Of a stretch of DNA of 64,000 bases, positions 12,301-23,600 are shown in pieces. The first letter of the stretch is position 1; every line of letters starts with the position of its first letter. Under the pieces are notes generated by a model. That model made no database searches. It was not told the origin of the DNA and was given only the letters and a program-made list of their open reading frames with translations. A program made the translations under genes and the position numbers. Where the stretch lies: positions 992,001 through 1,056,000 of the forward strand of contig JAJKFH010002364.1 in NCBI GenBank assembly GCA_023333565.1. The letters run 5' to 3'. The DNA is from Puffinus mauretanicus. Lineage: Eukaryota > Chordata > Aves > Procellariiformes > Procellariidae.

Positions 12301-15300
12301 TGGAGTGGAGAGGAGGAAAACTGTGGCAGCAATGAATGAACAGCAACCCAGAAGCAGATCTGGGGAAAAAAATGAGTTCAAAGAAAATTTGAAAGTTGCA
12401 GTAAAGAATGAAATAAATACAAGTTCACATTGCTGCTCTCGGAAGCCCACAACCCCACAGCCCTGAAAGACCCATACTGAATGTTTTAATCAGTCTTGGC
12501 CCATACAGTCTAAGAAATGTAGGCATAGAAATGATCAAAAGAAAAATGCTGCAAGGTTTAAAAGCTGATATATAAGGAGGACTGATATTTGGTATGCTTG
12601 CAGGCAGGAAAAGCACTTCATATTTTATTACTAGCGTGTTCAAGCAATGATGCAACTGTAGGGAGGGACTTACTCATTCTTGGAAGATGACTAGATAAGA
12701 GCAGTGGTCAGATGCTAGCAAAGCTTATGCCTTGCCATGAGATGGTTATATGCTTCAGTTCCCATTTTAACCCACGGAGCCTCCAACTTCAGGTCCAAAA
12801 TCCTTCTTCTGCTATTGGTGATCCCGATGTAAGCCTAAGCATAAGCTTACTCTCCGTAAGCATAGTCCCACCGTCCATGTAATGCACAGAGACATCACGC
12901 ACCCCTGGACGGCAGCATGGTGCAATCCAAGCTCCTAATTGCTCTTCTGCCAGGTCATTGAGGGTACAACCTACCGAATTACTTCAAAATCTGGACATGT
13001 TCTCATATCTCCTCCTGATGACAGACTTGTGCAAGGAGATACCCGGCATGTGAGGAAGTGTAGGCAGATTATAACTGGGCTGACTAGGCTGAAGTCATCT
13101 AAATCTTGTAAAACTCTCTGTCTCTGCTTCTCCTGCTTTAGCCTAAGCAAAGAACGAAACGGTACCTCAGCGCTGGCTGATACCTGTGTGTAACATCATC
13201 AGGCTGCTTTCAAAACGATCCTGATTTACTTGAAATTTCAGAGCACTATAAAAAGACATTTTGAGACTAAACACATTTGCAGAGCTCATTACAGCCAAAT
13301 AATTAAATATTAGTAGGATGGCAAATGCCTGCAGCCACTGGTCTGTCAGGTCCCATACCCTGCGGTGTCTGAAACGCAGCGGCTATTTCCCCTTCCTTGG
13401 AACAGGAGATGATTTCATCCTTTCATACCATCTCCTGTAGCAACATCATTACATGCCAGCTTTTTGGTGGGGACCGCTGTGCACCTAATTCGTCCAGCTC
13501 GCACTAGGACTGCTGATGACAATCCCTAGCACGGATCTTCCCTGAAGCTGCGTTTGTTTAACCAGTATTTAGTGAAGTCGTTGTTTCTAATTTGTCTGTC
13601 TAATCTGTGCCTAATTAGCTCCTTCTGAACCCATCATCCTGCACACCTACTCCTGCGAAATGATCCTGGTAGGTGGAGAAATGTTGCTGTTGAAATCAAG
13701 GGAGCTCTGTTGGTGCAAGTGAGCTCAGAGCTGGGCGTGATGTGGCAGTGCTGGAAATTGCTCTACTTTCAGGGGCCACGTTTTAAAACTTGGATTATAA
13801 ACTGTGCTGCTGAAAAACAAGAGGATTTGTCAGTTAATTTTTTTGTATCAAGTCTAGGCTTGCACGTTCAGACCAGTTATTTCTCCACGAAGAGCTCTTT
13901 CCAAGATCACATATCCCTTTGCAATTGTGTTTCTTCATATTTCTGCAGCAAAGGGTGGGTTGGGAACATCCAGTTCCCCATATTCATGATCCAGATGAGT
14001 AATTGGCAGCTGTTCTGAACATGTGTCCTCATGCATTTATGGATATTTATGATCTTCCTTAGGAGAGGGATGAACATGTTTTGTCTCTGAGGACCCTGCT
14101 GAGTCTACTTTCTTTTATACTTTCCTGTGGCTTTGCTCATCACCTACAGGTGGTTCATAGCCGCACAGCTGGCCAAATGGATATCGGGGTATCTCAATGG
14201 CACGCTGAAGAGTGATGCTGAAGTCATTTCTCCTGGAAGCAAGAACAGCAGGCTTGGCAGACCAGGGCTCTGTTTGGCAGCTCCTACGTCCCCGTGATCC
14301 TCGCAAACTCTGGCTTGTGCTTGCGGTTCATTTCTGCAGGTAATGCTGTTACACCACCACAGCCGAGCTGCTCGGGCGTCTCCAGACCTCACTTCTTGAA
14401 GGCATAAGAAAAAAGTTTTTCTTCTGCGCTGGAGTTAAGCAGGACTCCCAGAGAGGGAGTCCACAGCCTTTAACCAGAAGATGGCACAATGTAACCGTTG
14501 TATGAACCTGGCTATTCTGGCAGCCCATTAGAGAGCTCTCCCTAAATAAAAGAGTGGAGAGTTGCTAAGAGGAGAGCTAAACTGCCAGACATTTTCCAAG
14601 GGGCGTATGGTGGCTCTCAGGTGATCCGTTCTGCATTGCAGATCACGCATCTCTCTTCCTGGGGTCTTCTTGTGCTTCTGCAAATGCATCGAAGCCAGCG
14701 CGTGCACTCGCCTCTTCCCCCTCTCCCATATGTTTGTGTGCATGCATGGGTGAGGATATTGCATATACATCCACATGCCTGCATGATTTCCATAGGGTTA
14801 CACCCACTTCCAGCAGGCCTGATTTTGGCAGGCGTGCTGGACAGCCAGCAGCCCACCTGCTTAATTATCCCCTCGGCCCACGGCAAATCTCAAACCCTCC
14901 AACAGATGCACGTGAGACCCCAAGAACTAATGTATTAGGGACCCTGAGCTGTCATCGCCGGCTCACGGTCGTGGTCCCCCCGCCTGTGCGGTGCACACCT
15001 GGGCTTGCTGGCAGCCCGGGGTCCCAGGTGCTCCCCGCGCTTGCATTCCTCTGCTCTCCTTCCTCTGAGCTTTGGGGACTTTCTGCCCGCGTTCGCATGA
15101 CTGCTGTGGACTCTTAGCTTGGCTGTGGCCTCTACGCCTTCTAACTGCGTTATGTTTGTACTGAAAGGGCTGGCCAGGGGCTTCAGGAGCCAGGGAATGG
15201 CTCGAGAAGGGCAACCTTGCTGAAAGGCGGTGAAGGAGACCCAGGCATCTCCACTGCCGTAGATAACTCACTCGCTCTAGAGGGATCCCATGGCTGGTGT

Positions 15301-15324
15301 CACCCTGCCCCTGGGAAGACTGAA
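6378..15324. other. Intergenic or upstream non-coding DNA
   Basis: No supported gene. Minor features are a CpG-enriched stretch at about 7600-7830 with no exon evidence, a short GGTGGCC-type repeat near 9838-9865, and an AT-rich homeodomain-motif stretch near 13540-13660. A stop-poor segment at 9170-9773 is open on both strands (178 codons minus, 195 codons plus). Neither product shows a fold or motif I recognise, and neither is flanked by good splice sites. Confidence 0.5.
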
Positions 15325-15450
15325 AGTGCAAAACTCCTTTTACAAATGGAAAACGGAGGCTCAGAACAAAGTATGGGACTGGGCAGGCAGCAAATGAATG
15401 CAGCCAAGAGCTGGATTTCTTCCTCTGTTCCTCGAGCAGCCTCGGCTGTG
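15325..15450 (-). repeat. MIR/L2-like remnant, inverted
   Basis: Near 15338-15373 the plus strand reads 'ttttacaaatggaaaacggaggctcag', the reverse complement of the conserved 'ctcagtttcc-atctgtaaaa' block of MIR/L2 elements. It is followed by diverged text matching the expected 'gcaaatgaatgcagccaagagctggatt' portion. The element is therefore on the minus strand. It is old and partial. Confidence 0.5.
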
Positions 15451-17805
15451 GCCATAGGCAAGTGTGTAGCTTTATTGTGGCAAACACAGCTACCCCCGTT
15501 GTGCCTCTGACCAAATTCTTGGGCACATTGTATTGCTTAAGCAGTCGGGACATGTAAAGCCCTCTGCGAGTCTTGTATGAACAGGCCTGTAGGAGTGCTA
15601 AGTGGTGTGGTGCTGAGGATGGATTATTTTAAGGCAGGGCCCAATTAATGTTGTTGATGATGGTGGTATGACAGGCAGTAGCTTAACAACAGATCCTAGA
15701 GATGTAGCTGCACTGGGCTGAATAAGTGAGCAAAGGCCAGAGATATAACTTTCTTCCTATAACTTTTTTCATCTTTTAGCTCACATCAAAGTTCACCACT
15801 GGGTATCACCATGAGACGTGTCCCAGAGGTTTTGTGTCTGTCTCCAAGGTCAGAATTGATTCCTAAGGTTTCTTCATTGCCATGAAGCATGATATTCTGA
15901 TATTTTTCATTTCACTTTTGCACCCTACTCAAACACAAACCCTTTCCCTATCTAGGAAGATACAAGTCCAAGAAAACTGTGGTGGCAAAGAAAGCTGGGG
16001 AAAAAAAAAATTACTTGCTTGTGTTGTCTCGTCTTGGTGAAATTTGCTCTTTGGTGTGCTTGATAATGTTTGCATTAAATTATCCTCCTCTGAACAGAAA
16101 TTGTTGGGACTAATTTAGGTTTCAGGGCATAAATCCAACCTTAGAAGACTATAATAACATGGCAGCTCTTTGCCATTGAATTACATGTTAAGTATCTTAC
16201 AGTGGAACTGTAATTACATGCTCACTCCAAGCATTGACAAGTAAACAGGATTATAACAGTCTCTGGAACCAATGTTTGCGTGAATTCTTCAAGAGAAAAG
16301 AGACACTTGAGGACACATATGGGGTTTATTTTCTGGCTGAAAGCATATCATTGTTATTTATTATTCACACACTACTGCTATACATGGCAAAACAGAGGCT
16401 GTGCAGCACTTACCAGCTAAGAGGGAGACATGGATAGGAAAAAAAGAAATGAAAGTAAATGTTGGCATTTTCAATGTATAATCACGTTTCCTTTATCTGG
16501 GAGGATGGTAATAATCAGATATTGACAAAAATTGAGGTAGCTATGGGATGCACTGGGAGCACAATGGAGAAGAGTCTGCACTGAACTGCGTGGGCCTTCC
16601 AGTGATGATCAATACCTGTCTTAGCAGATCTGGAAGACTCTATGCAGAGCTTCTTACCTGTCTTTCCTTATGCTCCCTAGCACTTCTGGGCCTCGGAGGA
16701 CTTATCTGTCTGTGGGATACAGCAGTGGGATCTTGCCAATGACTTTTGACCTGGCCCTGGAAATCATATAATTCAATTTGCATGGCATCAGATGTAAGGA
16801 GTAAGGTGGTGTCCTGCTGCCTCTCATGAAGCTCAGATGGATGTCTCTGCACCACCAGGCGGCTTTAGCAGCAGAGGGATAAACCACCCATCTGTTACTC
16901 ACCCGCAACTGAAACTTGGCAGCATTTATTTCTCCCTTTCTCTTTTGTCAAGAAGGGGGATGATTAGCAAAGGGTAGTTCCTATAGCATAGACAAACATA
17001 TAGACTCCTAGACTATCTTCAGGACAAACTGGGATGAAGATATAGTTTCCTGGCAAAGCTGAGAAGTGTCTGCAAAGCTTCCCTAAACACAATACTAACT
17101 CAAGCAAGTCAATGAGGACATGTGAGGACAATGGGAGGAGAAGAGGAAGATGTTGGGAGTGTCATGTGCTCATTGTAGGTATTTGGATTAGGCACTAGAA
17201 ACCAAAGCAGCAGACAACATGTCTTTATGAGATCTTCTGTCTCCAACAGGCTGAACAACAGCTCCGGGCCTAAATGTTCCCGAGCTTTGGAAAAATTTGG
17301 ACTTGGAGCCAAATTCTGGGGCTGCAGCTCATCTCTGGCCAGTATTTTGTCAGCCTTAGCCCACATGCTCATGTTTGCTCTTTGTGCAAACTTCTCTTGT
17401 TAGGGGGTGATGGTGTCAGCCGCTTGCCCTACACCTACAGGGACTGCATCGTTAAAAGATACATTCACACTATATGTCCTGCACTCTGTGGTGGCATCTG
17501 GGGCTTCATGCAGACATTCTCACTTCCAGCTCACGAGAGTGGTGGCATGACTTGCTATAAATCAGGAGCCTGCATGTGATTGACATTTGAACTGGCAGCT
17601 AGAAGAAAAGGGCTGGCATCTGGCTTATGCATCCTCTGTGCCAAAGCTTGGGCATGTCCTTGGTGGCAAACCCTCCTCCAGTGAAAGCCCTTCAGATACA
17701 TCGCTCTGGGACCATGAGGTCTCTCCTGCAGTATGTGTTGCACATACTGTTCACACACCTTACATTAGTCTTTTTTGAGATGGGAAGTGTCCATAATGAA
17801 GCACG
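15451..17805. other. Non-coding stretch, possible faint repeat
   Basis: No gene is supported. At about 16345-16440 the sequence ('ttatttattattcacacact', then 'gctgtgcagcacttaccag') faintly resembles the amniote repeat tail that reads 'gcgctgtacaaacac...agagacagtccctgcc', but the match is too weak to assign a family. Confidence 0.45.
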
Positions 17806-17985
17806 AAGGTTTACTAGGAAGGACTGGGAGTCTGAGCTCCAGAGCTGCAGCTGACTGGGGGAGCTCAGCCAAGTGACTAAACCTGCCAGTGCATCTTGTT
17901 TCTCCATCAACTGGAGGTACTCACAGATCAGTGAAGCAGGAGGCTTCACTGAGATTTAATTTATGAATAGTAGTAAAATGCTTAC
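17806..17985 (+). repeat. MIR-like ancient SINE remnant
   Basis: The segment order is that of amniote MIR elements. A 'ggactgggagtctgagctcc' head (17821-17840) is followed by 'gctcagccaagtgactaaacct', then 'ttgtttctccatcaactgg' (equivalent to the 'cagtttctccatctgtaaaatgg' block). A 'gagatttaatttatgaatagt' stretch and a degenerate 'aaatgcttacagatgc' tail end it. It is partial and diverged, in plus orientation. Confidence 0.6.
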
Positions 17986-20100
17986 AGATGCATGAGTGAA
18001 CAGACTAGCGTATATCTATACGGCAACCAAACAGCTTCTTACACAAACCTAAGAACTGATGACCAGGGTATTGACTATACTGGTGTCCTGGCGCATCCAA
18101 AGATGACCCCAGCTCCATGCAGAAAACATGCATATAAGGCTGGAGACATTACGCCGTTACATATGTGGTATTTCAGCTTGCAGTTCCAAGCATCTCAATT
18201 TCCTTGTGTCTTCACCAGTTTTCCCAGAATAAGGAGTTGTTGATTCGGCTGCCTTTCACACACCTAAGATTGTTTTAAGAACATCTTGATTGGGAAAGCA
18301 AAGCTAAACTTCTAAAATATGTGGTTTATTCCTAGAAACTTTTGAGCCATGCCAGCATTCAAGTTTGTGTTTAATTCTGAAGCAATTTGGCATCTAGTTT
18401 CGTCTGGGCTATAACACCATGCTGTCCAACTTATCCAAGCACGTGGTTCACTGTTCTCGTGCACAGGACCCCAGTGACCCCAGAAATCCAGTTTGAGACT
18501 CAGCTATATTGGAGGACCACTCTGTGGGAGTTCATTAATATAATAAACTGCAACTCTGCCTTCAAAGGGACTTGTCAGAAATGGCACTAGGCTAACCTCC
18601 ACTCCAGTTTGAGTTTTGTGTCACTTTTGAGTGACCCACGAGGCTTTACTCAGATCAGGAAACATGTTTTAACTATTTTAACCCCAGCACACCTCTGAGA
18701 GCTGTGCAAAAAGTAGCTACTAATAAGTAAGATGTTCTCGCACATGCCATATTAGCCTTCTTGGGTTGTATCTTCAGAAGAGCACGGACCTATGTTTAAC
18801 AAAAGTATTTATATAAGGATATAGATTCTAGCAATAATGTTTCTCTACTCAAAAAGAAGGGTCGTCTTATTTGCTTCTTATAGACACCAGCTCAAACATC
18901 CTCCTGTTCCACATTCTCTTGACAAGCCATTTTTCACGGCCCAAGCTTTGTGTTTGTGCTGAAGGATGTTGCTCTTTCCTGGCCTCCCAGGTTTCGAGCC
19001 ATGCAGTCCTACTTCCTGCGCCCAAATTTCTACCAGCTCATCTTGAAAAGCACCTTCCAGAGGGCTTCTCGCGAGGCATAGCTTGTTATGTTGCTTGGGG
19101 ATGTTGTCAACATGAATGTGCCCTACAACTTTGCTGGGAAAACACACTTTGGGAGTAAATCTTGCCCAGATGTAAGCAAAGAGTGACTCTAGGGCTGGTT
19201 GCCTCTCAGGGGGCTGTAAGGCTGGGCAGAAAACCTTAGCTGGTGAAAGCAGAATGGTCTGATGGACCATTGCCTTCCACTAATGCCCATCTGCCCTGTG
19301 CACTGGGATTCATAGAGCTGCCAGAACGCACTAACCAGCGTGGCTCTCCCCACCTGTAGTCACGGTCAGTGATTTGGAAATGCTGACCTGCAGTTTTAAT
19401 TCTCTTTTTGCTTTTGAATCTCTTCTGAAGAGAAGTGAAGAGATTCTGGTGGGCCTTTCATGCAGATGATTTCAGTGTCTGTAACCCAAGTCCTGCACCT
19501 CAGTACTGGATTATACGACGTACTCACACTTACTCCACTTTGTTGGAAAATACGGATGAGTTTATGCACCTTGGATTATTCAGATTGTTCATCCTCATAA
19601 TTTTGCCTGGCCTTGAAATGTATTAATTTTTTCCACAATGCCTGGCCTGGATTTCCTTGTCTAAGGCTCAGGATGTGGTATTCCTTGAAGAATTCTTTTG
19701 CACCGTATAACATTACAATACGTATAATTCCTTCTCTCCATTTATTCACTTCAAGTGCTATGCTCAAGTATGGGTGGTTGCATCCATAATCTGGGTATCT
19801 CAATTAATGGTCACATCAGGACCCCGAAATGTTCAAAAGTTCTTATCCTTTCCATATTAGGAAATGATTTATGAAGACATTTGGGGTCTGGGTAGGAAAA
19901 TGACTGTATAAAATTGCATATATTTAGTCTTTCTGCACTTGTGTGTCTGTTTTCAATTGAAATGATGATCCCTATTCCCCTGTTAGCAGAGAAGAGATAA
20001 TACCTCCATAAAGCTGAGTCAACATAAAACAGTACGTTATATATTGTCAAAACTCTTCACTAAAGCTCCGACACTAGAGTCACTGTAGAAATGAGGAAAA
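17986..20100. other. Non-coding stretch, nothing specific seen
   Basis: Low-complexity-poor, unremarkable sequence. The longest open frame (130 codons, minus, 18878-19270) has no recognisable domain and is overlapped by an open frame on the other strand. Confidence 0.5.
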
Positions 20101-20625
20101 GATGATTCTGCCCCTCTGGTCTGGTGAGACTGCAGTGCTGCGTCCAGCTCTGCAGCCCTCAGCACAAGAAAGACATGGACCTGTTGGAGAGGGTCCAGAG
20201 GAGGGCCATGAAGACTATCAGAGGGATGGAGCACCTCTCCTACAAGGAAAGGCTGAGAGAGTTGGGGTTGTTCAGCCTGGAGAAGAGAAGGCTGCAGGGA
20301 GACCTTATTGCAGCCTCTCAGTACTCAAAGGGGGCTTATAAGAAAGATTTTTAGCAGGGCCTGTTGCGACAGGACAAGGGGGAACGGTTTTAAACTAAAG
20401 GAGGGTAGATTCAGACTAGATATAAGGAAGAAATTTTTTACCATGAGGGTGGTGAAACACTGGCACAGGTTGCCCAGAGAGGTGGTAGATGCCCCATCAA
20501 GGGCAGGCTGGACGGGGCTCTGAGCAACCTGATCTAGTTGAAGATGTCCTGCTCATTGCAGTGGGGTTGGACTAGATGACCTTTAAAGATCCTTTCCAAC
20601 CCAAACTATTCTGTGATTCTATGAT
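20101..20625 (+). mobile_element. CR1 LINE, 5'-truncated 3' end
   Basis: This is the 3' part of an avian chicken repeat 1 (CR1) non-LTR retrotransposon. It encodes the C-terminal tail of the ORF2 reverse transcriptase, recognisable by motifs such as [16 protein letters not shown] (about 20154-20210), [18 protein letters not shown] (about 20238-20294), [20 protein letters not shown] and [10 protein letters not shown] (about 20408-20505). The 3' UTR with the ATTCTATGA-type terminus follows (about 20520-20625). It is dead: the 5' portion is missing. Small internal deletions, one near 20346 where about 11 bp of the family sequence are absent, shift the reading frame between the two halves, and a further gap lies near 20500. 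CR1 copies are typically 5'-truncated by incomplete target-primed reverse transcription. This is the clearest evidence that the window is avian. Confidence 0.95.
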
Positions 20626-23600
20626 AGAAGAGAACTTCATTTTTGGCTCCCAGATTCACTGTCCCATTTTCCCATGGGAAGGACTCTCACACCTTGCAAG
20701 CACAGAGACTTTCCTCTGCAGCTGATGGGAAACAAATGTCCCCGAATCATTCACAATGTACTTTTTCTGATGCCACTGCATGAAATTGAGGATGACAGCT
20801 CTGAAAAGCGACTCCACATACGCTTTACCCCACCTGGATATTTACTGCTTATATATTCAGATGAGAGTTGATGTTAAAGTCTTTTCCCCTACTCTCTGCA
20901 GGCCAACCCAGCAGAGGGATGGAGATAGACCAGGATCCACCTTGGATTGTACAGGTATGAACACAACCAGAATTAGACCCTGGGCTTGCAAAAAGACTTT
21001 GTTTCTTGCTTTGGTCCTGGAGAGGCGAGTGCCCCATTTCTCTTGCAGGGCTCCTGGGGGTACAGAGCCCTGGTGAGTAGGGGGGGTGCAGTGAGCTTTG
21101 TATCATCAGCTTCTCAACTTTTTGCTGGGAGTAAAACAGCCTGTGGAGGAAGACAGATCAATTGACTTCACAGCTGGGTTGATTTATGCCATTGGCTAAC
21201 CATTCCCAAAGTGGGAATCTGCATGCTGAGGCTGCCAGAGAGCCTCATATCTTCCCAGCCCTCTCCTGCCTCGGGACATCGTGCTGCTGGCCCGGACAGG
21301 AGCTGCTGGCTACTCTCGTAGGATCCCCCGTGCTAGGAAAATCCCATTACTGCCTTCAAACATACTCTTGACTTCGCTGGAGCAGCATAAAAGGAAAAGG
21401 GGAGGTGAAGCCGAGGACTTGACCCGCCAGTCCAGGTTGAACTGCAGGGCTGGCAGTGAGGAAAAAAATAATATTTCTGCTGCTAAACAGATTTGGTCTG
21501 GAATCAGTGAGGAATTACCCAGAGCTAACCCGGCTTTCTCTGCACTCCTCTTAGGAAAAGGTCTGCACGTGCGCAGATCATTCAGAAATTGGGCTTCTTC
21601 CCCAGCGAGCCTGGCTGTTACAGAGATCTTGCCTCATTTTTTTTCTTTTATGCTTTCCTTTTTTTTTTTTTTTGGTACTGTTTCTAGTGTGGATTTGTGG
21701 ACACCCCCAGAGCATCCTCTGCTCCCCTCTGAGTTTTTTGGGGCTCTTTCTTGCAGAGACAAACATCTGTGTTCAGATTTTAGTGAGGGCATTATTTTCT
21801 CTTTGATTTAGCACCGCCAGGAGTTATTCCATTATACCCAGACTTGTCTATTTACTCTTTAAAGCACGTTCCTTTTATTTACTCCTTCAGAGCTGCCTGT
21901 TTAATCCAATCTCTTTTCCACTGAATTACACTAGCACAATAACACAGGCCAAACAGGTTCAGCCTGGGTCACGGGTGGCAGAGGAAGGGGCTATATTCTT
22001 GCCAGAGAATAACTCTAATATTAAAAAAAAAAAAAGTATTTACTGAGACTGGTGAGTTTTATAGCTCTAAATGGCGTTGCTATTCCCAGTCAGTATTTGC
22101 AATGGTTTTGCAGCACCTATCCCTACAAAAACTAAGCAAATGACCTGAAAATGAGGGTGGAGTCTAGCTCATTTTCGCAGGAAGCCTGAAGTTTGACAAA
22201 AGCCCTGGTAAATGGGTAGTGCCTGGTCAGTCGGACGTGGGACCTCTTAGAGGAGGCAGGTCCCAAATTCACAGTCGTCGCTCAGTGCCGCACCAAAACC
22301 CTGGGATGACATTCAGCTGCCTGAACTCACCGTCGTGTATAACAGGAATAAAAGCACCTCGGTGAGCAGACCCTGGGGCTCAGAGCCAGCGCTGCGGTGG
22401 GGGCTGCACCTTGTATCGCCGGCATCTTTCTTCCCTCTGGCCTTGGGTTACAAACCACGCGACAGCCGAGGACACCCTCTTATGTATTTATGGCACATTT
22501 CTGCTCTTTCGCTATTGCATTACATCTGCCTTGCCTTGCAAGGTTTTTACGTTCCTCATTATTCTTTTTGAGTAGCAGATTTTTTTGTTCTTCATTATTA
22601 ACATTATATCTTAATTGCTCTCTTAAGTAAACAGACACCTGCACTTTACAGAAACACGAGAAGATAAGTTCTCTGGCCCATGGAGGTTAAGTTCTTATTT
22701 ATTTCTATGATATATGATTTACTTTCCAGCCATTTTACTAGGGAGATACTAGTGGGGGAGAGCTACTAGGGACAGCTGCCCTGTATGTATCTGCTGCTCA
22801 CCAGGACACCAGCCAGCCCTACTCTGCTCCTGTTATTTTGGAAACCCGGAGTTGTGCGTTTCGTAAAGGCTGGGTTAAGTAAGCAACAGATTTATCTTCG
22901 TCTAAAGATAAAAGTGTTTGGCAGCAAATGTTGGCAGCTCCTTGCATATTTCCAGGGCTCCTTAGCGTACTCTCTGCTCTTCCCTTCACGTGGGGATGGC
23001 TGTGGGGGCGGCTGCCCAACCGAAGGGGCTGTCTTGCAGCACCCCAGCCTAAGCAGACCTGGTGTGGTTAATATTTAACCCTGCCTGTGCCTGGGGAGGG
23101 TGGGATGGAGGCTCTGCCATGTAGTCTCTGGTGCGTCACATCCTGGTGGATTTTGTAGCCATCTTCCTTGGGCCGTGGGCAAGCAGGCAGTGCTCCTTGG
23201 GTCCATCGAGATTTGTCCTCCTGGTGTGAGCGGCCTCCCCCCCAGCCTTGCCCTGCGCCCGCAGCTGCCCTGCCAGCACTGCTGGATGAAGCCATGGGCA
23301 CGGCACCAGCACAAGGAGAGTTGGATGAACGTTTGAGCAGCCGAAAGTCCGAGAGGTCCCCCCTGGGTGCAGGGGAAGCCTCTCCAGAGCTACCTTCCTT
23401 GTTGCAGCCCCCATGCCCGTGGGAACCCATCTCCGGAGCCAGCCGATTTCCTCTGGCAGCTCATCCCGGCACAAGTAACGCCAAGGCTGAGCCCTCGGGA
23501 GCTGAGAGCCGTGCACAAGCCAGCACCCTGCCTGCGGCATTTGCTTCAGGAAAGATGCATCTCCAAGAGGAATGTCCTAGAGGGAAAGCATTGAGGGAAT

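Noticed and set aside
14963..15553. 196-codon minus-strand frame
   Set aside because: It overlaps a MIR/L2-like remnant and plus-strand open frames. It has no recognisable domain, and its sequence is R/Q/G-rich text typical of chance frames in GC-rich DNA.
20124..20523. Two plus-strand frames in the CR1 copy as host genes
   Set aside because: They are frameshifted pieces of the CR1 reverse-transcriptase C-terminus, not a host gene.
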